Shown here in pieces: positions 5,255 through 13,194 of a stretch of 25,118 bases of DNA (positions within the stretch are counted from its first letter, which is position 1; each line of letters opens with the position of its first letter). The notes under the pieces were generated by a model. The model saw only the letters and a list, made by a program, of their open reading frames with translations, did not search any database and was not told where the DNA came from. Both the position numbers and the translations under genes were made by a program. This DNA is from Pseudaquidulcibacter sp041917055 (GTDB lineage: Bacteria; Pseudomonadota; Alphaproteobacteria; Caulobacterales; Aquidulcibacteraceae): contig JAYRYJ010000016.1 of the NCBI GenBank assembly GCA_041917055.1, forward strand, positions 1 through 25,118. The letters are read 5' to 3'.

Positions 5255-5728
5255 GTGAAGAAATTTCTGTCAATTTTGTTTTTTGTCTTCCTAATTTCGC
5301 CTGTCATGACTGTTGCGCAGGATGAAAATCTTTATGTCAAAAAGAATTATGTGATTGCACTATCTACAAAGGATTATGCTGGCGCCAAAGCATTCGCAAC
5401 CAAGGCCGCAAAAGCGCTAAATTACAAACTCGATTTGCGTGACTTGAAACCCCATATCACAAGCGGCCTAACTTGGACTAAACATGAGTGTGAAGAGGGA
5501 AATGGGTGGGATTATCCATGTTATGTAGCGCGCGGTCGCGTTGGCAATGAAACATATGTAAGCGTTGAATGGAGCAATGCCATAGAAGGATTTGCCCCAG
5601 GCTATTATATAGTAATTCTATATTCCGGCGATAAAACACAGGCAAAATCCGTGCTTCAAAAAGCCAAAAAGTATTACAAGGACGCTTATGTCAAAGAAGC
5701 GCGCGTCTATATGGGTTGCATGCATTAG
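5255..5728 (+). CDS. Periplasmic protein of unknown function
   Basis: The 157-residue product starts at GTG with GAGGA seven bases upstream. It has a typical signal peptide (MKKFLSILFFVFLISPVMTVA, cleavage near AQ-DE at about 22-23). The mature domain begins YVKKNYVIALSTKDYAGAKAFATKAAKALN, an alternating strand-helix layout like SPOR or similar small alpha/beta modules, and has three cysteines. A second segment YVSVEWSNAIEGFAPGYYIVILYS suggests another strand pair. I know no function for it. It is 79 bp after the flagellar operon and convergent with dxs, which ends 17 bp away, so it may be an independent unit. Confidence 0.75.
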   Translation: MKKFLSILFFVFLISPVMTVAQDENLYVKKNYVIALSTKDYAGAKAFATKAAKALNYKLDLRDLKPHITSGLTWTKHECEEGNGWDYPCYVARGRVGNETYVSVEWSNAIEGFAPGYYIVILYSGDKTQAKSVLQKAKKYYKDAYVKEARVYMGCMH

Positions 5729-5745
5729 AGCATGTAATGGCGGAT

Positions 5746-7659
5746 TTAATTCTTAATTCGCACAACTTCCGCCGCATCAATTCCCATCGCCATTAAGGCA
5801 GTGGCAACAATGCCGCGCGCATTTAGGCCCGCTTCTTCATATTGTAATTCGGGCTTATTATGGTCTTGGAAAATGTCAGGCAGGTGCATAGTTCTGACTT
5901 TTATGCCATTATCCAGTAGGGCGGCGCTTGCCATATATTGCAGAACAAAAGCGCCAAAACCACCCATTGCGCCTTCTTCGATTGTTATCAAAACCTCGTG
6001 ATTTTTTGCAAGGCGGGCGATTAAATCTGTATCCAATGGTTTTGCAAAGCGTGCATCGGCGACAGTTGTGGAAAGACCCAAAGCACCCAATTTCGCCGCC
6101 GCGATTTTCGCTTCTTCAAGGCGTGTGCCGAATGAAAGAATGGCGATTTTTGTGCCTTCTTGAATAATGCGACCTTTACCGATTTCCAAAGGCGTTAGCG
6201 TTTCGGGAATATCAACACCAACGCCATCACCGCGTGGATACCTGAATGCGCTTGGGGCATCGTCGATCATTTGTGCGGTCTTGGTCATTAAAGCAAGTTC
6301 GGCCTCATCAGCAGCTGCCATCAAAACCATATTCGGTAAAGCACCCATAAAGCCAATGTCAAATGAACCCGCATGGGTTGCGCCATCGGCGCCGACAAGC
6401 CCCGCCCTATCCATTGCAAATCTTACAGGAAGGTTTTGCAAAGCAACATCATGAACAACTTGGTCATAGCCACGTTGCAAGAAAGTTGAATAAATCGCAC
6501 AAAACGGTTTCATTCCATCAGCAGCCATACCGGCGGCGAAGGTGACGGCGTGTTGTTCTGCAATGCCGACATCAAACATCTTTGTCGGATGGTGACGCGC
6601 AAAAATATCCATGCCAGTGCCGGACGGCATTGCAGCGGTAATGCCGATAATACGCTCATCTTCATAGCCAAGTTTGGAAAGGGTTTCGCCAAAAACCTTG
6701 GTATATGATGGCGCATTGGACAAAGGTTTTGCTTGCTTTCCGGTTATTACATCAAATTTCTGCACGCCATGATATTTATCGGCGGCATTTTCCGCAGGCG
6801 CATAGCCCTTACCCTTTTGAGTGACGGCATGAATTAGAACCGGTTTATTTTTAATATTTTTGGCATTTTTGAGAACGTCGAGCAGGGTTTCCATATCATG
6901 GCCATCAATCGGGCCGACATAATAAAAGCCAAGTTCTTCAAATAACGTGCCGCCGGTTGCCATGCCACGCGCAAATTCTTCAGCTTTTTTGGCGGCCGAT
7001 TGCATTGGCTTTGGAAAAACACTCGCGACTTGTTTGCCGACTTTGCGAATAGTTTGATAACCGCCGCCCGACACCAATTTGGCCAAATAATTCGACATTG
7101 AACCAACCGGCGGTGCAATCGACATGTCATTATCATTTAGGATAACAATCAATTGCCCGGTGGTTTCGGCGGCCTTATTCATTGCTTCATATGCCATGCC
7201 AGCAGTTATCGAACCGTCGCCAATTACCGCAATAACATAATTATCGTCGCCTTTAGCATCGCGCGAAGCGCAAAAGCCCAAAGCAGCAGAAATAGAGGTT
7301 GAGGCGTGCGCAGTGCCGAAAGGGTCATATTCGCTTTCCGAGCGTTTGGTAAAACCCGATAAGCCGCCGCCTTGGCGTAAAGTGCGAATTCTATCGCGGC
7401 GACCAGTAAGGATTTTATGGGGATAGGCCTGATGCCCAACGTCCCAAATCAGAATGTCTTTCGGCGTATCAAAGACATGATGCAAAGCCACAGTCAGTTC
7501 AACAACACCAAGGCCCGCGCCCAAATGCCCACCGGTTTGCGAAACCGCATCAATCATTTCATGGCGCACTTCATCGGCCAATGCCACTAATTGATTGGTG
7601 CTAAGCGGTTTCATATCTTTGGGGCAGGAAATATTGTCCAAAATCGGGGTCGGTTGCAT
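5746..7659 (-). CDS. dxs: 1-deoxy-D-xylulose-5-phosphate synthase
   Basis: This enzyme is the thiamine-diphosphate-dependent first step of the MEP isoprenoid pathway and condenses pyruvate with glyceraldehyde 3-phosphate. The 637 residues are full length. The N-terminal domain has GGHLGAGLGVVELTVALH (43-60), DVGHQAYPHK (73-82) and the cofactor motif GDGS (147-150) ending at Asn175 in LNDNDMS. The central transketolase-like domain has FDVGIAEQHAVTFAAGMA with the catalytic Glu, and the C-terminal domain follows. The ATG comes directly after the ispA stop, so it is the third gene of xseB-ispA-dxs. This order supplies precursor and prenyl chain together and is conserved in many proteobacteria. 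Confidence 0.98.
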   Translation of the reverse strand: MQPTPILDNISCPKDMKPLSTNQLVALADEVRHEMIDAVSQTGGHLGAGLGVVELTVALHHVFDTPKDILIWDVGHQAYPHKILTGRRDRIRTLRQGGGLSGFTKRSESEYDPFGTAHASTSISAALGFCASRDAKGDDNYVIAVIGDGSITAGMAYEAMNKAAETTGQLIVILNDNDMSIAPPVGSMSNYLAKLVSGGGYQTIRKVGKQVASVFPKPMQSAAKKAEEFARGMATGGTLFEELGFYYVGPIDGHDMETLLDVLKNAKNIKNKPVLIHAVTQKGKGYAPAENAADKYHGVQKFDVITGKQAKPLSNAPSYTKVFGETLSKLGYEDERIIGITAAMPSGTGMDIFARHHPTKMFDVGIAEQHAVTFAAGMAADGMKPFCAIYSTFLQRGYDQVVHDVALQNLPVRFAMDRAGLVGADGATHAGSFDIGFMGALPNMVLMAAADEAELALMTKTAQMIDDAPSAFRYPRGDGVGVDIPETLTPLEIGKGRIIQEGTKIAILSFGTRLEEAKIAAAKLGALGLSTTVADARFAKPLDTDLIARLAKNHEVLITIEEGAMGGFGAFVLQYMASAALLDNGIKVRTMHLPDIFQDHNKPELQYEEAGLNARGIVATALMAMGIDAAEVVRIKN

Positions 7660-8550
7660 TCAGTTTTGCCTTGTTTCTATTTTATCGACCAAATCAATAA
7701 GGTTTTGCGCTTTTGCGCCAAACATTCTTAAATGTGCCTTTGCCTGTTCACAGAGGATTTTGGCATGGGCGCGTGCCTTTTCAATCCCCATTAGGCTTAC
7801 AAAAGTGGCTTTTCCGTGGCCATCATCTTTTTTCACTGATTTTCCGACAGTTTTCTCGTCACCTGTGGCATCAAGAATATCGTCAGTGATTTGGAATAAA
7901 AGCCCGAAATCATGCGCATAATTGCAAATTGCATGTGTCGCCTCATTACTCGCACGCCCTAAAATCGCGCCGCTTTCACACGCAAAATGGAAAAGACCAC
8001 CGGTTTTTAAACGCTGCATACGCGTAACTGCGGCAATGTCATTGCCAAGATTATCGGCGAACATATCCATCATTTGCCCGCCGACCATGCCGCGCGCACC
8101 CGCCGCCTGTGCAAGTTTTGAAACCAAAGCAATCCGTAAATGGGGGTCAGTATGTGTTTGCTCGTCAGACAGGATTTCAAACGCGAAAGTCAATAATGCG
8201 TCGCCAGTCAAAATCGCGATAGCTTCATTATAGGCTTTATGCACTGTCGGTTGTCCGCGCCTTAAATCATCATTATCCATGCCGGGTAAATCATCATGCA
8301 CCAATGAATAACAATGAAGGCATTCAATAGCTGCACCGACGCGCAAAAGACTTCTTTCATCAACATCAAATAATAGGCCGCATTCACGCACCAAAAATGA
8401 TCTAAGACATTTGCCGCCGCCCAAAACCGCATAGCGCATCGCACTCATAAGTTCGGATTCGGGACCTTGAATGCGCGGCAATAAAGCGTCTAGCACGACA
8501 CTTATGCGGTCGGCATTTTCATTTAGCAAAATGTCCAGATTTTGCGACAT
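7660..8550 (-). CDS. ispA: Farnesyl/geranyl diphosphate synthase
   Basis: This trans-prenyltransferase builds geranyl and farnesyl diphosphate from IPP and DMAPP. The 296-residue product shows GGKCLR (45-50), the first Asp-rich motif DDLPGMDNDD (86-95) with the following RRGQPTVHKAY, GGQ (157-159) and the second Asp-rich motif FQITDDILDATGD (219-231). A short chain-length-determining region before the first motif (HCYSLVHDD) fits C15 products. Its ATG shares one base with the xseB stop (TAATG), and its TGA directly abuts the dxs ATG, so translation is likely coupled across the operon. Confidence 0.95.
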   Translation of the reverse strand: MSQNLDILLNENADRISVVLDALLPRIQGPESELMSAMRYAVLGGGKCLRSFLVRECGLLFDVDERSLLRVGAAIECLHCYSLVHDDLPGMDNDDLRRGQPTVHKAYNEAIAILTGDALLTFAFEILSDEQTHTDPHLRIALVSKLAQAAGARGMVGGQMMDMFADNLGNDIAAVTRMQRLKTGGLFHFACESGAILGRASNEATHAICNYAHDFGLLFQITDDILDATGDEKTVGKSVKKDDGHGKATFVSLMGIEKARAHAKILCEQAKAHLRMFGAKAQNLIDLVDKIETRQN

Positions 8551-8798
8551 TAATTATTGCCTTCAAAATTTTCAGTAGAAATGCCGTTTTCCGATTGCAC
8601 AATCTGTTCGACCCGCATTTGCGCCGCCTTTAATTTTTGTTCGCAATATGCTTTTAATGCAGAACCACGCTCAAACAATTTAATCGAATCCTCAAGGCCC
8701 GCCTGCCCGCTTTCAAGGCTTTGAGTTAGGGTTTCAAGCTCTTTTAATGCGGCTTCAAAACTAAGATTTTCGATTGAATTTGTGTCTTTTTCGGTCAT
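8550..8798 (-). CDS. xseB: Exodeoxyribonuclease VII small subunit
   Basis: XseB binds the coiled-coil arms of XseA in exonuclease VII, which degrades single-stranded DNA. The 82-residue product has the family core LSFEAALKELETLTQSLESGQAGLEDSIKLFERGSALKAYCEQKLKAAQMRVEQI, two helices of the usual length. It is the first gene of the xseB-ispA-dxs operon, a very common arrangement. The large subunit is not in the window. The leader has no obvious Shine-Dalgarno sequence, and the ATG is chosen by family length. Confidence 0.93.
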   Translation of the reverse strand: MTEKDTNSIENLSFEAALKELETLTQSLESGQAGLEDSIKLFERGSALKAYCEQKLKAAQMRVEQIVQSENGISTENFEGNN

Positions 8799-8889
8799 TT
8801 AAGCGCCCACGGTTTCTGCCATTGCCCCAAAATGCATTAAACCGTCAAGCAACCAAGAGCAATACGAAAGCGCAATAGTCCGAGCGCAA

Positions 8890-9543
8890 TTATTTGCGCT
8901 TTTGGTATATTCTGTATGACCAATGACCATCGCCGCCGTCTTCAATGCATTCATAGCCTTTGGCAATTAAATATGGACGTATCATGCGATTAAACCAGCC
9001 ATGGGCGAAAACGGCTATATTCGTGTGTTTCTTTGCAGTATCGTCCAATAAATCGGCGGCTTTGGAAGCACGAACCTTGGCCTCTTCATGGCTTTCTTCG
9101 CCGTAATGGCAGCCGACATACCAAGTGCAGCGCGCAATAAAACCCCAGATTTTTGGCTTGAATTTAATAATGGCCGGAATTGGCGGCGGCGGTAAAGGTG
9201 CTTCGACAAAAATTTCGTTGGTTTCGATTGCTTTATCACCCGCCACAGCCTGCGCAGTCTCCAAAGCGCGCGGCAAAGGGCTTGAAAGGATTTTGTCAAA
9301 TCTTGTGATTGAATTTGTGAGTTTTTTGGGGATTTTTTGTTTGGGCGCAAGTCCACCCTCGTCATAGGCACGCCACCATTGGCGATAACCTTCCGCCGAG
9401 AGCCACACTTTACGACTCAAAGCTGGTTTTCCGTGCCGTCCAATCAAGATGCGCAAATAATTATTTTCGTCAGAATTTTCCACAGAATTTTCAAAAGTCC
9501 CCAAATTGCCTTTTTCGGTCGATATATTATTCACAGAGTTCAT
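8890..9543 (-). CDS. Histidine phosphatase superfamily protein
   Basis: The 217-residue product belongs to the phosphoglycerate-mutase-like (branch 1) histidine phosphatases. After a polar N-terminal extension (1-30) comes the catalytic RILIGRHGKP (RHG at 36-38), SSPLPRALETA with the second Arg (92), an acidic residue in IFVEAPLP (Glu114) and AVFAHGWFNRMI with the second catalytic His (181). The substrate cannot be read from sequence. The middle has an aromatic stretch (IWGFIARCTWYVGCHYG, 132-148). It lies alone on the minus strand, and its stop falls inside a GCGCAA/TTGCGC inverted repeat. Confidence 0.82.
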   Translation of the reverse strand: MNSVNNISTEKGNLGTFENSVENSDENNYLRILIGRHGKPALSRKVWLSAEGYRQWWRAYDEGGLAPKQKIPKKLTNSITRFDKILSSPLPRALETAQAVAGDKAIETNEIFVEAPLPPPPIPAIIKFKPKIWGFIARCTWYVGCHYGEESHEEAKVRASKAADLLDDTAKKHTNIAVFAHGWFNRMIRPYLIAKGYECIEDGGDGHWSYRIYQKRK

Positions 9544-9788
9544 CTTCTATAATTCTAACCCCGTGTGGAATTAACTCGAAAACTGGAAACACAATCCGTA
9601 AAACCGAATTATGTTAAACTAAATCGTGATTATGATAGTTTTAATACGTATTGCGGCAAACCTTCAGTAAGGATTTTATCTGACAAATTTATTAAGCACA
9701 AGTGCGAATTGAACCGCTGTGTCCCCTTATCAATCATTGCCAGTATTACTTCCCTTAGGAATTGTAATAATTTCCTTCAAATGCGAAC
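9544..9788. other. Intergenic stretch without recognisable gene
   Basis: These 245 bp between mipZ and the phosphatase gene are AT-rich. A 75-codon GTG frame runs on the plus strand (9565-9792), but it has no ribosome-binding site, no family resemblance and overlaps the end of mipZ. The minus strand must carry the phosphatase promoter; I see no convincing consensus. Confidence 0.5.
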
Positions 9789-10553
9789 CTAAATCCCAAG
9801 TGCCGATGTAATCTCACGCAATTCATTTCGCGCTGCGACATGGCTCATGGACATTTGAATTCCCAAGTTTTTATCTTCAACATCAAGTAAGGACAGGCCG
9901 TTTGGAAATAATTCGCGGTAAATCACGCGCTCCGATAGGCCAGGAATAATCACAAAACCTAATCGCTTTGATAATAAATGCAATGCGTCGCCGACTTTGC
10001 GTTTATTACGTGCCTCAAAATTTGAAAGGCGGTTGCGAAGAACAAACCATTGCAAATGAGATTTGTGTTGCAGCGCTTTATTTTTGCGCGCCTCCCAAAT
10101 TTGATTCGCATAGAAATTAAGCCCTATGATTTCACCGCTTACGGCGTCAATTTTCGCTAAGAGGTCAAAATCGACAAAACTGTCATTCATGGGCGTTACA
10201 ATAATATCCGCCAATCCATGCGCGATTCTTGAAATTTCAGTATCCCCGCCCGGTGTGTCAATAATGATAAAATCAAATTCTTTCGCCGCCTTCTCAATTA
10301 TTTCTTTCACCAATAATGCATTATCCTTGCAAGACTGCGTTTCAATGATCTCTGGAAATAATAATTCGATTTGTTTTTGCCGCGACCATGATGCGCGGTT
10401 TTCCCAAAATCGCGTAAAGCTCTTTTGTCGAATATCGAGGTCAATAATTGCGGTTTTCTTGCCTTTTTTGAGGCAATGCAACGCTAAATGGACACAAACT
10501 GTCGATTTGCCCGCGCCACCTTTTTCATTACCGACTAATATTATTTGTCCCAA
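9789..10553 (-). CDS. mipZ: Division-plane positioning ATPase MipZ
   Basis: MipZ is a ParA/MinD-type ATPase that binds ParB at the chromosome origins and inhibits FtsZ polymerisation near the poles, placing the division site at midcell in many alphaproteobacteria. The 254-residue product has the deviant Walker A NEKGGAGKST (9-18), IIDLDIRQ (36-43), Walker B-like FIIIDTPGGD (95-104) and the MipZ-specific VTPMNDSFVDFDLL, LQWFVLRNRLSNFEARNKR and RVIYRELFPNGLSLLD. The start is TTG with GAGG five bases upstream. No parB or other partner gene is nearby, so it is an orphan locus; a MITE lies 78 bp upstream. Confidence 0.95.
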   Translation of the reverse strand: MGQIILVGNEKGGAGKSTVCVHLALHCLKKGKKTAIIDLDIRQKSFTRFWENRASWSRQKQIELLFPEIIETQSCKDNALLVKEIIEKAAKEFDFIIIDTPGGDTEISRIAHGLADIIVTPMNDSFVDFDLLAKIDAVSGEIIGLNFYANQIWEARKNKALQHKSHLQWFVLRNRLSNFEARNKRKVGDALHLLSKRLGFVIIPGLSERVIYRELFPNGLSLLDVEDKNLGIQMSMSHVAARNELREITSALGI

Positions 10554-10630
10554 AATCGCCTCGATAGAATCAAAGGAGATGACTAAATTAAATCTATCTC
10601 GATAGGAATAGCTAAACTCACATCAAGAGA

Positions 10631-10904
10631 ATTAGGGTCAGACCTCATTAATTAACGAAGTGTGACCGATGTTTTGGCTAAGATATGGCGTGAAAACAAG
10701 GATTTTGTGATGTGAGCATCACAAAACTCCTTTTTTCGCGTCAGATCGACGCCAAAACTCGGCCCGAAGGGTGGGGGTCTTTTGGCCTTACAGCGGCACT
10801 GTAAACCTTTTGGAATATTCCAATATTCTTGCGGTTTCCAGCACCACTGTAAGGCCAAAATCCCTCCCATCACACTCCGTTAATTAATGAGGTCTGACCC
10901 TAAT
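10631..10904. mobile_element. 274-bp MITE with 35-bp terminal inverted repeats
   Basis: The left end (10631-10665) begins ATTAGGGTCAGACCTCATTA, and the right end (10870-10904) is its reverse complement over 35 bp with one mismatch. The interior has no credible gene but is highly structured: AAGGA(T)TTTGTGATG-TGAG-CATCACAAAA(C)TCCTT (about 10700-10732), GCGT-N7-ACGC, and a long-range pair TTTTGGCCTTACAG (about 10780-10793) with CTGTAAGGCCAAAA (about 10847-10860). GGGTCAGACC ends resemble the short palindromic sequences mobilised by REP-associated (Y1) transposases. There is no transposase and no clear target-site duplication. Confidence 0.85.
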
Positions 10905-11874
10905 GTGCTTTCTTTTTGATTTTCTTTTTAGGTGCGATTTTAGTCTCGGGCTTTTCTGATTTTTCGAAATTATCAAAAGCCGGATTTTCTTCTAATGCGA
11001 TTGATGTTCCGCCATCATCATTCATAACATTTGAAGTCAGGGCAAATGGCCTATATTGTTCTTCTTTGGCAAATTTCGCACCGGGCCATATCGGGCGTTT
11101 TTTGAATGATTTTTCGCCAAGGGCTTCATCAATTTCGGGTTCGGCATATTCAGATTTATATTGTGGCGGTGATGACATCGCGTCCATTTTTCGCGCTAAG
11201 TCCATCAATTCGGGTTTTAACGAAATGGCCCATTCGGGGTCTTCTTTTGATGCACGGTCAAGGCCGTTAGCAACTTTTCCCAATACTTCATTGAATGGCA
11301 CATTTTTGCGATCATAATCGACCCAAGGCAAATAATCGGCGATTGCTTGAGGCACATCTTCCTTAATTGCGGTTTTTGTATCTTCGTAAATCGCGCGCCA
11401 TGGCCCCCTTTGGCGATTTGGATTTTTTGGACTTTCAGGCTTTTTGAAATAATCCCAAACTGTTTTGGCTTTTGGTTTATTGGCTATTGGTGCATTTTGC
11501 GGCGTCTTTTGTGGCGTTTTATCAAGCGCGATTACATTCATCGGCACCCGATAATAAGTCATGCGCAATGGCCCCTTATTTGGTGCGACGGCATAGACGG
11601 TATTTTCGTCTTTTTTTGGCGCGACATATTCCGTTTTAGGCGCAATTGGGATCTGCGCATCTATTTGCGCTTGATATTGAATTGAATATTGCGCGGGCTT
11701 GTAAGTTTGCGGCGCCGGATTATCCAGCACCAAGATTTTATCAGGCACAATTTGCGTTTTTGGTGCAAGATTCGGTAAAGCATCAAATGCCTCTAAAGAT
11801 TGCGCTATTGCGACGCTATCTGTACCCAAAAATGAAACAAAAAGTGCCGCGCACCAATAATTCTTATAATTCAT
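10900..11874 (-). CDS. Secreted Lys/Pro-rich protein of unknown function, C-terminus ended by MITE
   Basis: The 324-residue product has a signal peptide (MNYKNYWCAALFVSFLGTDSVAIA, cleavage near AQ-S, about 25) and then a disordered-looking region rich in Pro, Lys and Gln (PQTYKPAQYSIQYQAQIDAQ). A more ordered middle (about 140-230) contains WDYFKKPESPKN, WRAIYEDTKTAIKEDVPQAIADYLPWVDYD and LGKVANGLDRASKEDPEWAISLKPELMDLARK. The end is strongly basic (PKKKIKKKAH). No family is recognised. The TAG stop and at least part of the last codon lie in the terminal repeat of the MITE at 10631-10904, so the native C-terminus was probably longer or different. It is probably a periplasmic protein. Confidence 0.7.
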   Translation of the reverse strand: MNYKNYWCAALFVSFLGTDSVAIAQSLEAFDALPNLAPKTQIVPDKILVLDNPAPQTYKPAQYSIQYQAQIDAQIPIAPKTEYVAPKKDENTVYAVAPNKGPLRMTYYRVPMNVIALDKTPQKTPQNAPIANKPKAKTVWDYFKKPESPKNPNRQRGPWRAIYEDTKTAIKEDVPQAIADYLPWVDYDRKNVPFNEVLGKVANGLDRASKEDPEWAISLKPELMDLARKMDAMSSPPQYKSEYAEPEIDEALGEKSFKKRPIWPGAKFAKEEQYRPFALTSNVMNDDGGTSIALEENPAFDNFEKSEKPETKIAPKKKIKKKAH

Positions 11875-11900
11875 ACGCCTTTATAGACTGAAACGGTAAA

Positions 11901-12815
11901 TTACGATTTAATTTGTTCGTAATTTTTTAAAGTGTTCCATTCGGCTTTAATCATGTCCGACGTTTTGCGTGAACCATCGGGTGTCCAACCTGGTGCGCCA
12001 AAGGTGAAACCCCACGCGTCTTTCAATGATTTAGCTTTGGCAATATCTTTGAAAATTCCGACCCATTCATGCACCGCAATGCGCAAAGGATTGAAAGTGC
12101 CAAGATTTGAAACAATGCCATATTTTGGTTTTTCAATTTCGGGAACAAAAGTGCCAAATATTCTGTCCCAAATAATCAAAACCCCGCCATAATTTCTATC
12201 TAAATATTGAGGGTTTGTGGCATGATGAACCCGATGATGACTTGGGGTATTGAAAACCAATTCAAACCATTTTGGCATTTTATCAATGGCCTCGGTATGA
12301 AACCAGAATTGATAAACCAGGCTAAAGCCTTGAAACATTACAATTATCGCGGGATGAATGCCGATAAATGCCAATGGCAACCAAAAAATAAATCCGCCAG
12401 AAATATTCCCCGTCCAAGTCTGCCTTAAAGCGGTTGATAAATTATAATGTTGTGACGAATGGTGAATAATGTGAGAGGCCCAAAAATAGCGGCTTTCATG
12501 GCCAATTCTGTGCGCCCAATAATAAGTCAGGTCTTCGAGAAAGAAGCACAGCACAAAGACCAAAGGCCCCGTTCCTAAATCAAAAATTCGATGTTGATAA
12601 GCGAAAACCGAAATTGCAAACACTAATCCAGCAAATAAGAGCGACATTATCTGATTGCCAAGCCCCATAAAAAGGCTCGCCATCGTGTCTTTAGTTTCAT
12701 AGCTTACAGATTTGGATCTAGTTGCATAAATGAGTTCCAAAACCACCAAAAGGCCGAAAAATGGTACTGCCCACTCAACAGGGTCGGGCAGGTTTAGTTC
12801 AGGCAAGTTTTGCAT
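11901..12815 (-). CDS. Sterol desaturase/fatty acid hydroxylase family protein
   Basis: This is an integral membrane di-iron oxygenase. The 304 residues contain the histidine boxes HRIGH (102-106), HIIHH (115-119), a lone His173 in WFHTEAI and HRVHH (194-198), in the order and spacing of the sterol desaturase/fatty acid hydroxylase family. Hydrophobic segments at about 17-31, 47-75, 84-100 and 139-172 would form the membrane part. The substrate is unknown; membrane lipids or carotenoids are possible. The start overlaps the preceding small gene by 17 bp, so the two are probably translationally coupled and sit at the end of the mcc operon. Confidence 0.9.
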   Translation of the reverse strand: MQNLPELNLPDPVEWAVPFFGLLVVLELIYATRSKSVSYETKDTMASLFMGLGNQIMSLLFAGLVFAISVFAYQHRIFDLGTGPLVFVLCFFLEDLTYYWAHRIGHESRYFWASHIIHHSSQHYNLSTALRQTWTGNISGGFIFWLPLAFIGIHPAIIVMFQGFSLVYQFWFHTEAIDKMPKWFELVFNTPSHHRVHHATNPQYLDRNYGGVLIIWDRIFGTFVPEIEKPKYGIVSNLGTFNPLRIAVHEWVGIFKDIAKAKSLKDAWGFTFGAPGWTPDGSRKTSDMIKAEWNTLKNYEQIKS

Positions 12816-13182
12816 TTATGGCCTCCAAAATTTCGGTGTCAAATTTGGCGGTGAAAGGTGCAAGCGTGAAATCATGCAAATTAAAATTCACAAAGCCGAA
12901 ATCATGTTCAATTCTTATCGGCGGCAATTTTCGCACCAAAAATTCATCGCCTATTGATTTGCCGACATAAAGAGCACCCGATTTTGACAATCCTAATCCG
13001 ACACGGGCGTCTTGGGATAAGGCCAATAAATCGGAATCATATCCAAAATCGGTTTGTTTCACAGCATTTTCAAAGTCTGATTGCGTGAATTGCCGCGATT
13101 GATTTTGTCGCAATAAATACGAAACCGCACCAATCGCCGACACAATGCCGACACCAAGGGCGAGTGAACCCAGATTTGCCAT
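12799..13182 (-). CDS. Small membrane-anchored protein of unknown function
   Basis: The 127-residue product has one N-terminal hydrophobic segment (LGSLALGVGIVSAIGAVSYLL, about 4-24) and a soluble domain of about 100 residues containing ALYVGKSIGDEFLVRKLPPIRIEHDFGFVNFNLHDFTLAPFTAKF, which looks beta-rich. The ATG at 13182 is chosen because AAAGG lies seven bases upstream; a TTG six bases earlier is too close to that site. It begins 12 bp after the mccA stop, and its end overlaps the desaturase gene by 17 bp, so it is an operon member. The function is unknown; an accessory role for the membrane hydroxylase is conceivable. Confidence 0.72.
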   Translation of the reverse strand: MANLGSLALGVGIVSAIGAVSYLLRQNQSRQFTQSDFENAVKQTDFGYDSDLLALSQDARVGLGLSKSGALYVGKSIGDEFLVRKLPPIRIEHDFGFVNFNLHDFTLAPFTAKFDTEILEAINAKLA

Positions 13183-13194
13183 TTCCAACCTTTA

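Noticed and set aside
8880..8896. GCGCAA-TTAT-TTGCGC as terminator of the phosphatase gene
   Set aside because: The inverted repeat is perfect but contains the stop codon in its loop, and the T-run lies on the wrong side for the minus strand.
9565..9792. 75-codon plus-strand open frame between the phosphatase gene and mipZ
   Set aside because: GTG start without ribosome-binding site, no family resemblance, opposite strand to its neighbours and overlap with the mipZ end.
10652..10873. 73-codon minus-strand open frame inside the MITE
   Set aside because: It reads through the hairpins and terminal repeats of a non-coding element; the composition follows the palindromes.
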